A stretch of 64,000 nt of DNA from Legionella spiritensis (lineage in GTDB: Bacteria; Pseudomonadota; Gammaproteobacteria; Legionellales; Legionellaceae): NCBI RefSeq assembly GCF_900186965.1, contig NZ_LT906457.1:522501-586500 (forward strand), written 5' to 3'. The notes under the pieces were generated by a model. It was not told the DNA's origin. It searched no databases and saw only the letters and a program-made list of their open reading frames with translations. Shown here piece after piece: positions 1 through 9,305 of this stretch. A program made the position numbers and the translations under genes. Each line of letters opens with the position of its first letter. Positions within the stretch are counted from its first letter, which is position 1.

Positions 1-1934
<1,934 letters not shown>

Positions 1935-2071
1935 ATAACCTGAATGACTTCGGGTTATTGATACGAAAGATACGAAAAGAAACAAGAACGATTGTGTTAC
2001 CGAATATCTCTTTACCAGCCTGTGGTGTGCCCTGAAGAAGAAACAGGGTTACGACTCAGGATAACCGTTTT

Positions 2072-2187
2072 CCTGGCGATTATAGCCGTGTGGAACCACC
2101 TGATTCCATCTCGAACTCAGAAGTGAAACGCACGTACGCCGATGATAGTGTGGGGTCTCCCCATGTGAAAGTAGGTCATCGCCAGGG
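2072..2187 (+). rRNA. 5S ribosomal RNA
   Basis: About 116 bases whose ends pair (CCTGGCGA with TCGCCAGG), with the conserved internal CCATCTCGAACTCAGAAGTG and GATGATAGTGTGGGG segments typical of bacterial 5S rRNA. It lies about 140 bases after the 23S gene and just before a strong terminator, so it is the last gene of the rrn operon. Confidence 0.95.
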
Positions 2188-2198
2188 CTTTATACCAG

Positions 2199-2225
2199 AA
2201 AGCGGCCTTTGTGCCGCTTTTTTTA
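2199..2225 (+). terminator. Rho-independent terminator of the rrn operon
   Basis: Stem AAGCGGC / GCCGCTT around a short CTTTGT loop, followed by a run of seven T. It sits 12 bases after the 5S gene. Confidence 0.9.
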
Positions 2226-2410
2226 TTTCTGCATGTTAGGTCTGTTGACCATTCATCTACCGCCTGCGTGCCGCGGCTTGGCCGCGGCATCCAGTAACAT
2301 CTAAATCATTGGCAAATTTCTTCATACAAGTCACACACATTCCGGGTTGTGTCTTGGCCCGCTGTTGCGGCAATAACAAACAAGTAAGACAACTTCAGTG
2401 AGACGTTGTA

Positions 2411-2576
2411 CTAGGGCGTGTCCTCATTCTGTTTCACGACTAAAACCTGTACTAATTTGCTCAAATTACAGTTTGAATTCGTCAAATAAGGCTGGCTATT
2501 CTCCTCATTCAATCTGCAATTTGCGCTAAATTATCCCAACTTTTAGCTCGCGAAACAGAATGAGGACACACCCTAG
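2411..2576. mobile_element. 165-bp MITE-like hairpin element, copy 1
   Basis: Terminal inverted repeats begin CTAGGGCGTGTCCTCATTCT and end in the complement (GAATGAGGACACACCCTAG). The interior is also imperfectly palindromic, so the whole unit can fold as one long hairpin. A second full copy lies in the opposite orientation at 25840-26004, and single ends occur at 16083-16105, 26967-26987 and 61770-61793. It encodes no transposase, so it is a non-autonomous element. TA flanks the ends, which suggests TA target duplication. Confidence 0.85.
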
Positions 2577-2788
2577 GCTCTGTGCACCAAAATTTCTTCG
2601 CACTATTTTTTGCGAAAAAGCAGTAGCCCGTAAGGAGGCCTGCGGCCGTATTGCGGGTTTGATGTGCCAATCAGGAACGTTTTCCCGCTTACGGCTTCGC
2701 CTTCATGACGGGCTACGAGACATTATTATTTGTTGGGCAACAATAGTTGTCTTGTTTTCGATCGGAAAAAAATTGGTGCACAGAGCCT
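2575..2788. mobile_element. 214-bp inverted-repeat element carrying a GTAGCCCGT repeat
   Basis: The ends are AGGCTCTGTGCACCAA and its exact inverse TTGGTGCACAGAGCCT, with AT-rich subterminal bases. The interior contains one copy of the roughly 95-base GTAGCCCGT...ACGGGCTAC repeat (2623-2716). It abuts the preceding hairpin element with a one- to two-base overlap. A degenerate relative of the end (TTTTGTGCACAAAATTTTTT) precedes the repeat copy at 4137. Confidence 0.7.
2623..2716. repeat. GTAGCCCGT intergenic repeat, copy 1
   Basis: Starts GTAGCCCGTAAGGAGGCCTG and ends in CATGACGGGCTAC, its imperfect inverse. Relatives are at 4137-4259, 51490-51583, 53476-53514 (partial) and 61939-62020 (inverted, truncated). 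Confidence 0.8.
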
Positions 2789-2993
2789 GGCAGTGAACCC
2801 AGGAATGACTTTATTTTTGTGTTCCCAAGTCCGTTTAATGAGGTCTTACGAGTTTGCTCTTATTATTCAACGAATTGAGTTAGAATAGATTTTAATTTGA
2901 CCATCTACCGGATGCCGCGGACAAGTCGCGGCACGTAGACGTAGATGAATTGTCAACACACCCTATTCTTTTACTGACAGCCATTTGCCGTAG

Positions 2994-3012
2994 GTCGGGC
3001 CCCTGGCCCGAC
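2994..3012. terminator. Perfect 8-bp hairpin downstream of the effector-like gene
   Basis: GTCGGGCC-CCT-GGCCCGAC lies 33 bases beyond the stop codon of the minus-strand gene 3045-3974. There is no clear T-run on that strand, so it could be a terminator or another small intergenic palindrome. Confidence 0.35.
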
Positions 3013-3044
3013 AATGATTATCCGACATTCAGCAAGATATGGAG

Positions 3045-3974
3045 TTAAAGCACCAATCGTTCTTCTTCCTCTTCGGGAATTGGACGCCAAAGCTCTTTAT
3101 TGTCCTTATAGGCTTGTTCAACGGTAGGACACAGATATTTGGCTAAATGATTGTCAGGATGCCTTCTCAGAAATTGTAAGGCGTATTGATAACGCTTATC
3201 ATCAGAAATCGTTCTGTCATTAAGCAGGGTCAGGGTATCTAAGCTGTCGCTGCTGGAAAATAAGCGATTTAAGCCAAGCAGGCCGGATAAACCGTGACAG
3301 CGGGATGATTTATAATCATAATATTGTCTTTCTATATCCCTTACCTGATCACGTGTCAATTGATGACCGTTATCCCCGGGGTGAGTAAAGAAGCTTTGTT
3401 TGATGGCCGTAATTTTGGTCTGTTCAGGTGTTTGGACGGTGCTTTGACCAGCACGGTAGAGTGATCGTTGTTTTTTGGGTGTGGAATAGCTGACTTTAAT
3501 GTCAGTATCCAAATGATCAGCATTCCTTTCGAGAAACTTAAAAAATACTTTGGTTAAATATTCCGCTTGTTCTGTCTCGTCTGTGAAAACCAGTTTAATA
3601 TGCAGTTTGGCATCAGAATTACGTTTTAGCAGGCCATTGGCGTCCAGTTGATCAACCAAATCCGGGATCATGATGGAATTTTTACTGTCTGACAGAGTTA
3701 TATGTCCGGCAAATGATGGATGGTGACGAACGGTTTCCAAAGATAAATCTTTTGCACCGGCAATCGTACTCATGTGACCGGCACGGCCGGGTATCAATAC
3801 ATGAATGACGGTAGCCTCTGCAAGCAGTTCACTTTTTGTTAATCCTCTCTGGCCATGATAGATGATTTCCCTTTTTTTTTCTTTTGTTTCACGATGTATC
3901 ACTTGATTTAGGTGTGAGCGTCCTGTCAGTGTAAACTCCTCTTTTTTAAATGGGATATATAAATAGGAAGTCAT
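3045..3974 (-). CDS. Effector-like protein with glutamate-rich C-terminal tail
   Basis: A 309-residue, mostly hydrophilic protein with no signal peptide or membrane segment. No enzyme motif is visible. Residues about 215-290 (with HGLSGLLGLNRLF and YALQFLRRHPDNHLAKYL) remind me of a C-terminal domain recurring in Legionella effector candidates (possibly DUF5617, from memory). The last residues are PIPEEEEERLVL, an E-block followed by hydrophobic residues, as known for Dot/Icm type IV secretion signals. The start is preceded by a GAGAG ribosome site. It stands alone among repeats, and an exact CpxR-type box lies just upstream. I infer a translocated effector of unknown activity. Confidence 0.65.
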   Translation of the reverse strand: MTSYLYIPFKKEEFTLTGRSHLNQVIHRETKEKKREIIYHGQRGLTKSELLAEATVIHVLIPGRAGHMSTIAGAKDLSLETVRHHPSFAGHITLSDSKNSIMIPDLVDQLDANGLLKRNSDAKLHIKLVFTDETEQAEYLTKVFFKFLERNADHLDTDIKVSYSTPKKQRSLYRAGQSTVQTPEQTKITAIKQSFFTHPGDNGHQLTRDQVRDIERQYYDYKSSRCHGLSGLLGLNRLFSSSDSLDTLTLLNDRTISDDKRYQYALQFLRRHPDNHLAKYLCPTVEQAYKDNKELWRPIPEEEEERLVL

Positions 3975-3994
3975 AAGCTCTCACTGTTAAAAAG

Positions 3995-4010
3995 GTAAAT
4001 TTATTGTAAA
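3995..4010 (+). promoter_or_regulatory. CpxR-type box upstream of the effector-like gene
   Basis: GTAAA-TTTATT-GTAAA exactly matches the direct-repeat consensus GTAAA-N6-GTAAA described for CpxR in Legionella. It lies 21-36 bases upstream of the start codon of the 309-residue gene, in inverse orientation to it. The region is AT-rich, so a chance match is possible. Confidence 0.5.
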
Positions 4011-4136
4011 GAATTGTAATGAATAATACTAAATCAACAAGGCTTTGTAAATATTTCTTTCTTATTGATTTATGTATGATCATTAATTAGAGATTAAATT
4101 CCAGATTTTGTGCACAAAATTTTTTGTAAAGGAGCC

Positions 4137-4259
4137 GTAGCCCGTAAGGAGGCTTTGGCGGTATTGCGGGTTTGATGTTCCACTGTTGTGACGGGAAAGC
4201 AGGTGAATACCCGGTTTGACGTTTTCACGCATTACGGCTTTGCCTTCATGACAGGCTAC
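4137..4259. repeat. GTAGCCCGT intergenic repeat, copy 2
   Basis: GTAGCCCGTAAGGAGGC at the start and TTCATGACAGGCTAC at the end, with a middle about 30 bases longer than in the other copies. It is preceded by GTGCACAAAATTTTTTG, a degenerate form of the end of the 2575-2788 element. It fills most of the 3975-4308 gap; the rest is AT-rich promoter sequence. Confidence 0.75.
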
Positions 4260-4308
4260 AGAAAACTACTGGTTTTGCTGAACAATTTCATAGAACCTGA
4301 GATACAAA

Positions 4309-5661
4309 TCATCGTGCCAGTATGGCCAGATCCACTGGTTCGGCAACGCCTTCCACAGTGCGTTGCAGTAAAATTTCGATAGTTGGAGGTTGGACATAGC
4401 CTTGAGCAATGGCAAGATCAAGTGTTTCTTTCGTAGCCAGAATACTGCATTTTTCCACGCGGCAATGTTTATCAAGTTTCGCAGCCAGGTTTACGGGATC
4501 GCCTATAACGGTGTATTCCATGCGGGTTGCATCTCCTACAATACCCAATACCACGGAACCTGTGGTGATACTGATTCCTATTTTGACAGGTTGTTTGCCT
4601 TCTTTATCGCGCTGTTCATTCCATTCCTGAATGGTCGTGAGAATATCACCGGCGGCGGACAATGCCTTGGCGGCATGAGCAGGCGTTTTGGGAAGTGCGT
4701 TAAAGGAGGTAAGAATACCATCGCCTAAAAATTTATCCACGCTGCCTTGATGTTTGCGGATGATTTTGACAACCCTGGCCTGATATTCTGTTAACATGCT
4801 CATTACTTCCGCGGGGCTGCATAGTTTGGAGGTTTTCGTAAATCCTCGTATGTCGCAATGCAGAATGGTCACATCGCGGGATTCTCCGTAACCGGGTTTA
4901 AGATTCGCTCCGGACTCGATGATGGTTGAGGCAATCTCGGGGACAAAAAATTTGGACAGTTCGGTTGTTGCCATGGTTTCCGCAACAGCCTGGGATAACA
5001 GATGCTGACCGCGTAACACAGCGATAGTGAGTATGGCTGTTACCATTAATATGGAAATAATTTTATCAATTTCACCGCCGATTAGAATATGATTGGATGT
5101 CAGATACAAAACGTAATCCCGGGTGACGGTTCCATGCGGTGAGAAAAAGACGGCAAAAAGAATCAGGGCAAACCAGCCAACGGCGGCGACCATACCTATG
5201 GTTAACACGTATTTGGCTTGAAAACGCAAGGTACGCAGGGCAATAAAAATAAAAAGATACTGTAGGGTAGGCGCTTTTAAATAAAAAGATGGCGGCTGCT
5301 CGTATTGGACATGAAAGCTCCAGATCAACGTCATTAACAGCATAATATCAACAATGATAGACAAGAGTAAAAACCAGTTCACCAGATAGCCACGATAGGC
5401 AGCGTATAAACGAATTAATGAAAATATAAAATAAGCGGACAAGGCCCAGGGCACCGGTGCAAATTTGACCGTTGGAGAAAATGTTTTGGGAGACACGATA
5501 TAAAGAACGCTGAAAATGACTACGATGGCAAGCAAAACCCAGCTGATAAGTTTTTCACTATCGTTTTGCTGCCGGTTGATCGCAGCCTGTACATGGGAGG
5601 GAAACGAGATTTTCGGGGACGTGCCGAAAATCAGTTTACGTAAGGCGTGCGAGGATGCCAT
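4309..5661 (-). CDS. Membrane-bound class III adenylate cyclase
   Basis: Predicted to make cAMP from ATP. Residues about 40-225 hold around six hydrophobic segments, and the catalytic domain follows from about 262. The metal-binding aspartates are D270 (HCDIRGFT) and D314 (KFLGDG). K310 and T384 (EYTVIGDPVN) are the usual adenine-selecting pair, so adenylate rather than guanylate cyclase is expected. N391 is present, but the transition-state arginine four residues later is lysine (K395), a substitution I recall from some bacterial class III cyclases. The short linker near 225-260 is the usual signal-transmission region. The input signal is unknown. It is transcribed divergently from nhaA. Confidence 0.88.
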   Translation of the reverse strand: MASSHALRKLIFGTSPKISFPSHVQAAINRQQNDSEKLISWVLLAIVVIFSVLYIVSPKTFSPTVKFAPVPWALSAYFIFSLIRLYAAYRGYLVNWFLLLSIIVDIMLLMTLIWSFHVQYEQPPSFYLKAPTLQYLFIFIALRTLRFQAKYVLTIGMVAAVGWFALILFAVFFSPHGTVTRDYVLYLTSNHILIGGEIDKIISILMVTAILTIAVLRGQHLLSQAVAETMATTELSKFFVPEIASTIIESGANLKPGYGESRDVTILHCDIRGFTKTSKLCSPAEVMSMLTEYQARVVKIIRKHQGSVDKFLGDGILTSFNALPKTPAHAAKALSAAGDILTTIQEWNEQRDKEGKQPVKIGISITTGSVVLGIVGDATRMEYTVIGDPVNLAAKLDKHCRVEKCSILATKETLDLAIAQGYVQPPTIEILLQRTVEGVAEPVDLAILAR

Positions 5662-5976
5662 GTTAAATCCTTTATCACATTAAATTACCTGTTACTTCCA
5701 TCTGTTTCATACGATGGATAACCTGAGGGAGGATGTCAACCATTGCGGATCAAAATCCGAAACGATGGTCATTGAAAAAATAAAGTAGCAAGTTGATAAT
5801 GAATCAATTGTTGATGGTTTTGCAAGAGTCTTTCGATTTCCTCTTGCTATGTGGCGGGGGTTAAGCCATTCTCTTATTGGTGGAACAGAAATGGCGGCGA
5901 TATGTCGATAAACCGTGCGTTTTGTGAACAAAATTTTTCACAGAACTCCAATTCATACCAGGTTTAAAAACTATCT
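5662..5976. other. Intergenic region between cyclase and nhaA, with a dyad
   Basis: I find no convincing gene in these 315 bases; a 74-codon minus-strand frame has no recognisable features. A dyad TGTGAA...TTCACA spans 5923-5942, 35 bases before nhaA, and could be an operator or part of its promoter. The sequence TTTTGTGAACAAAATTTTT there also resembles the subterminal part of the 2575-2788 element. Confidence 0.4.
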
Positions 5977-7161
5977 ATGGGCAACAAATCGGATTCCTTT
6001 TATAATTTGGAGACAGTAGGAGGCATTTTATTATTTATTGCCTCCCTGATAGCTATTTTCATCGCCAATTCCCCATACCGGGACTACTACAATCAATTAT
6101 TGCATATCAAAGCGACGGTCGGAGTTGGCCAGCTTCTCATTAAAAAGCCATTGCTGTTATGGATTAATGACGGATTAATGGCTATTTATTTCATGATCAT
6201 CGGTCTTGAAATAAAACGGGAAATCAAGCGTGGTGTTTTAAGCAACGCAACCAATATTATTGTGCCCGCCATTACCGCCTTGAGCGGATTGCTGGTGCCG
6301 GCGTTTATCTTTTTTCTTTTTAATGCGCATAATGCGGTGTATTTAAAGGGTTGGGCTATCCCTACAGCCACCGATATTGCGTTTACCTTGGGGATCGTGT
6401 CTTTGCTTGGATCCCGCGTACCCATATCCCTGAAGATTCTCTTAACGGCCATAGCGATTTTTGATGATATTGCGGCCATTGTGATTATAGCCATCTTTTA
6501 TACCAGGGAATTATCGGTCCTGTCCTTGTCGCTGGCTTTATTCCTGACAATGGCATTGGTTGCCTTGAACTATTTTAAATGTCGGCGCACGTCCGTTTTT
6601 ATCGTAGTGGGCATTGCCTTATGGGTGGCGGTTTTGGAATCCGGTGTCCATGCAACTCTGGCAGGAATCATTATTGCCATGACCGTGCCGGATGAGGGAG
6701 AGGATTCCATGCTGAGCCGTCTGGAAGACGGATTGCATCCGTGGATCGTTTTTTTGATTCTACCATTGTTCGCGTTTGCGAACGCGGGTGTCACTGTGGT
6801 CGGTAGTGACGTCTCCATGTTCATTCACCCCGTGGTGTTGGGGATAGGGCTTGGGTTATTTCTTGGCAAGCAAATCGGAATATTTCTTGCTTTGGGCTAT
6901 TTTGTACGATTCCGGCAATTTTTGAAAGCGGATCACATCACTCTGGGGCAGGTTTATGGTTTGGCCTTGATTTGCGGCGTTGGATTTACCATGAGTCTGT
7001 TTATCGGCTCGCTGGCCTATCAGCATGGCCACCAGGAATTAATGCCTCTGGTCCGGATAGGCGTTGTGTTCGGTTCGTTTATTGCCGGCGTAAGCGGATT
7101 TTTCGTCTTAAACAGGACTTCCAAACATCATTTTACGAGGAACAATGAGGCCGAAACGTAA
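5977..7161 (+). CDS. nhaA: Na+/H+ antiporter NhaA
   Basis: Inner-membrane antiporter that exchanges internal sodium for external protons for pH and salt homeostasis. The 394 residues match the usual family length and consist almost entirely of membrane helices. The essential aspartate pair falls at D163-D164 (IFDDIAA), the same numbering as the E. coli protein. Other family signatures are MIIGLEIKRE and the PTATDIAFTLGI segment in the unwound helix region. The start has only a weak ribosome site, but the protein aligns from its first residues (ETVGGILLFI). It is a single gene, ended by a hairpin terminator. Confidence 0.95.
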   Translation: MGNKSDSFYNLETVGGILLFIASLIAIFIANSPYRDYYNQLLHIKATVGVGQLLIKKPLLLWINDGLMAIYFMIIGLEIKREIKRGVLSNATNIIVPAITALSGLLVPAFIFFLFNAHNAVYLKGWAIPTATDIAFTLGIVSLLGSRVPISLKILLTAIAIFDDIAAIVIIAIFYTRELSVLSLSLALFLTMALVALNYFKCRRTSVFIVVGIALWVAVLESGVHATLAGIIIAMTVPDEGEDSMLSRLEDGLHPWIVFLILPLFAFANAGVTVVGSDVSMFIHPVVLGIGLGLFLGKQIGIFLALGYFVRFRQFLKADHITLGQVYGLALICGVGFTMSLFIGSLAYQHGHQELMPLVRIGVVFGSFIAGVSGFFVLNRTSKHHFTRNNEAET

Positions 7162-7282
7162 AAGCGGATTGAAAACACGGTTGTTTTTCTCTTTTTTAAT
7201 TCTGCACTATCCTTTGTATAGGCCTTGTACACTTATCTATTTCAGACTGTAAAAGGTGTTCGATTGGTTCCTTTTGTGCGGG

Positions 7283-7317
7283 TTGGGTTGCCAAATTGGC
7301 AACCCAACAAATTTTTT
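7283..7317 (+). terminator. Hairpin terminator after nhaA
   Basis: TTGGGTTGCCAA and TTGGCAACCCAA form a perfect 12-bp stem, followed by CAAATTTTTT. It lies between nhaA and the PHA synthase gene. Confidence 0.75.
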
Positions 7318-7328
7318 AGATAAGAAAC

Positions 7329-7343
7329 GTGCACGGAGCCCGG
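7329..7343 (+). repeat. Short repeat GTGCACGGARCCCGG, copy 1
   Basis: GTGCACGGAGCCCGG lies shortly before the PHA synthase start; GTGCACGGAACCCGG lies shortly before the MFS transporter gene (9230-9244). It also creates a spurious in-frame GTG upstream of the likely PHA synthase start. Confidence 0.4.
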
Positions 7344-7370
7344 GATAATCTTAGCAAGGATATCAGCCAT

Positions 7371-9173
7371 ATGAATGTAGCGGCCAATAAAAGCGTTTCG
7401 GATAAAATTACAGCGGTGCCACGAACGAAATCCATTGCCGCCAGCAGTATGAAGCCTTGCGCGGAGGATAGCGGCGAGTCTGAAATGCAGGAGGCTTTGA
7501 GATTTCTTGATAAATTATATCAGGCTAATATTGCCAAACTGACCAATGGCATTAGTCCGGCTGCGGTGGGGACGGCCTGTTATTCCTGGCTTTCACAGTT
7601 AGCCTTGTGTCCCGGCCTGTTGTGCGAACTGGCCTTTTTCCCCGCAATACATCCCAACGAGTGCATCAAAACCATTTTTGGAACGATTTGCGCCGATGAT
7701 GAGAATAAAGACGTTCGTTTTCACAAGGATGACTGGCAATACATCCCATGGCGCTGGTATGCGGAAGGTTTCCTGCAAGTGGAAAACTGGTGGCAGCACG
7801 CGACCAATGGTGTTCCGGGATTGCCGGCCCATGTTGAACGAACGGTTTCCTTCTGGGCACGTCAGGTACTCGATGCCTTGTCTCCGTCCAATTTTGTTAT
7901 GACCAATCCGGAGCTTTTCTATGAAACCATCCGTTCGGGGGGGCAGAATCTGGTGCGGGGTACTGAAATCGCTGTCGAGGATATACTGGAAAGATGGACA
8001 GGAACGCCTCCGGCCGGCGCTGAAAACTTTATTCCCGGTAAACAGGTCGCGGTGACGCCCGGCAAGGTTATTTATCGTAATCATTTGATTGAGTTAATAC
8101 AGTATGAAGCGCGGACTTCGACCGTATGCAAGGAACCCGTGTTGATTGTACCCGCCTGGATCATGAAATATTACATTCTTGATTTGTCGCCTGAAAATTC
8201 ACTGGTCAAGTGGCTTGTAGAGCAAGGGCATACGGTATTTATTATTTCCTGGCGTAATCCTGACAACAAGGATCGTGATTTGGGTATGGATGATTATTAT
8301 CGTCTTGGTGCGATGGCGGCTATAGATGCCGTTTCTCATGTTTTTCCTGAAACAAAAATTCATTTATTGGGGTATTGTCTGGGAGGAACCCTGGCAATAA
8401 TTACCGCCGCAACCATGGCGAGAGATGGGGACAAGCGTTTGAAAAGTCTTAGTTTACTGGCGGCACAAGGTGATTTTACCGAGGCGGGTGAGTTGATGTT
8501 GTTCGCATCCGAGAGTGAAATTGCCTTTCTTAAAAACATGATGTGGGAGAAAGGTTATCTGGATACCAAACATATGGCGGGGTCTTTTCAAATGCTGCGT
8601 ACCTACGATCTTATCTGGTCAAAAATAGTTCATGACTATTTGCATGGGGTTCGCCGCGGTATGATTGATTTATTGGCCTGGAATGCGGATGCCACCCGTA
8701 TGCCTTATAAAATGCACAGCGAATATCTTGAAAAATTATTTTTGAGAAACGAGTTTGCGGAAGGGCATTATAAAGTTGAGGGAAAACCTGTCGTTGCGGA
8801 AAATATCAAAGTACCGGTGTTTGTAGTCGGTACCGAAAAAGATCACGTGGCGCCCTGGAAATCGGTGTACAAGATCCATCTGATGACGAACAGCAGCGCT
8901 ATCACATTTGTTTTGACAAATGGCGGACATAATGCCGGTATCCTGAGTGAGCCAGGCCATGAGGGCCGCTCTTACCGGATCCATGTTCATAAAAAGGATG
9001 ATGCGTTTATTCATCCGGATAACTGGTTGAACATTGCGGAAAAAAAGAATGGCTCCTGGTGGCATGCCTTGCATGGCTGGCTGGTGGCACAATCTGCGAA
9101 AAAATCTGTTGAGCCGCCCACGCTTTCATCGTCTTTCCCTGATGCGCCGGGAACCTATGTCATGCAAAAATGA
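7371..9173 (+). CDS. phaC: Class I poly(3-hydroxyalkanoate) synthase
   Basis: Polymerises 3-hydroxyacyl-CoA into PHA storage granules. The lipase-box-like GYCLGG carries the nucleophile C336. The catalytic aspartate (GTEKDHVAPW) and histidine (NGGHNAG) follow in order, and conserved PHA synthase blocks (WRNPD, WNADATRMP) are present. At 600 residues it fits class I. I start at this ATG because AAGGA lies 10 bases upstream; an in-frame GTG 42 bases earlier lies in a repeated sequence and is less likely. No phaA, phaB or phasin gene is adjacent. The gene downstream is an MFS transporter. Confidence 0.93.
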   Translation: MNVAANKSVSDKITAVPRTKSIAASSMKPCAEDSGESEMQEALRFLDKLYQANIAKLTNGISPAAVGTACYSWLSQLALCPGLLCELAFFPAIHPNECIKTIFGTICADDENKDVRFHKDDWQYIPWRWYAEGFLQVENWWQHATNGVPGLPAHVERTVSFWARQVLDALSPSNFVMTNPELFYETIRSGGQNLVRGTEIAVEDILERWTGTPPAGAENFIPGKQVAVTPGKVIYRNHLIELIQYEARTSTVCKEPVLIVPAWIMKYYILDLSPENSLVKWLVEQGHTVFIISWRNPDNKDRDLGMDDYYRLGAMAAIDAVSHVFPETKIHLLGYCLGGTLAIITAATMARDGDKRLKSLSLLAAQGDFTEAGELMLFASESEIAFLKNMMWEKGYLDTKHMAGSFQMLRTYDLIWSKIVHDYLHGVRRGMIDLLAWNADATRMPYKMHSEYLEKLFLRNEFAEGHYKVEGKPVVAENIKVPVFVVGTEKDHVAPWKSVYKIHLMTNSSAITFVLTNGGHNAGILSEPGHEGRSYRIHVHKKDDAFIHPDNWLNIAEKKNGSWWHALHGWLVAQSAKKSVEPPTLSSSFPDAPGTYVMQK

Positions 9174-9229
9174 GAGAAAAGGAATGTGGACAGGGAATAT
9201 CTTGAAAATATCACTTTTGGATAAGACGA

Positions 9230-9244
9230 GTGCACGGAACCCGG
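9230..9244 (+). repeat. Short repeat GTGCACGGARCCCGG, copy 2
   Basis: GTGCACGGAACCCGG differs by one base from the copy at 7329-7343 and has the same position relative to the next gene. Its function is unknown. Confidence 0.4.
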
Positions 9245-9305
9245 AGGTGTTGGCAGGGCAGCGGACTTGCTATTTTGTCATAAACAAACAGGAGAATTTG
9301 TTTTG

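Larger units (their letters stand above)
2237..2965. repeat. Composite palindromic element with terminal inverted repeats, host to two other repeats
   Basis: The left end (TAGGTCTGTTGACCATTCAT, continuing CTACC) recurs inverted at 2940-2965 (reverse complement TAGGGTGTGTTGACAATTCAT, continuing CTACG). Just inside each end is a GC-rich hairpin (TGCCGCGGC / GCCGCGGCA at 2269-2289; TGCCGCG / CGCGGCA at 2913-2933). The interior is occupied by two further inverted-repeat elements (2411-2576 and 2575-2788). No gene is present in this roughly 800-base stretch. A possible open frame around 2560-2796 is entirely repeat sequence. Confidence 0.6.

Noticed and set aside
2560-2796. A 78-codon plus-strand frame
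   Set aside because: It is composed entirely of two repeat elements and has no ribosome site.
5707-5931. A 74-codon minus-strand frame before nhaA
   Set aside because: No ribosome site, family resemblance or plausible composition; it lies in the promoter region of two divergent genes.
7329-7370. GTG start for the PHA synthase 42 bases upstream
   Set aside because: It lies in a short repeated sequence and lacks a ribosome site, whereas the ATG at 7371 has AAGGA at good spacing.
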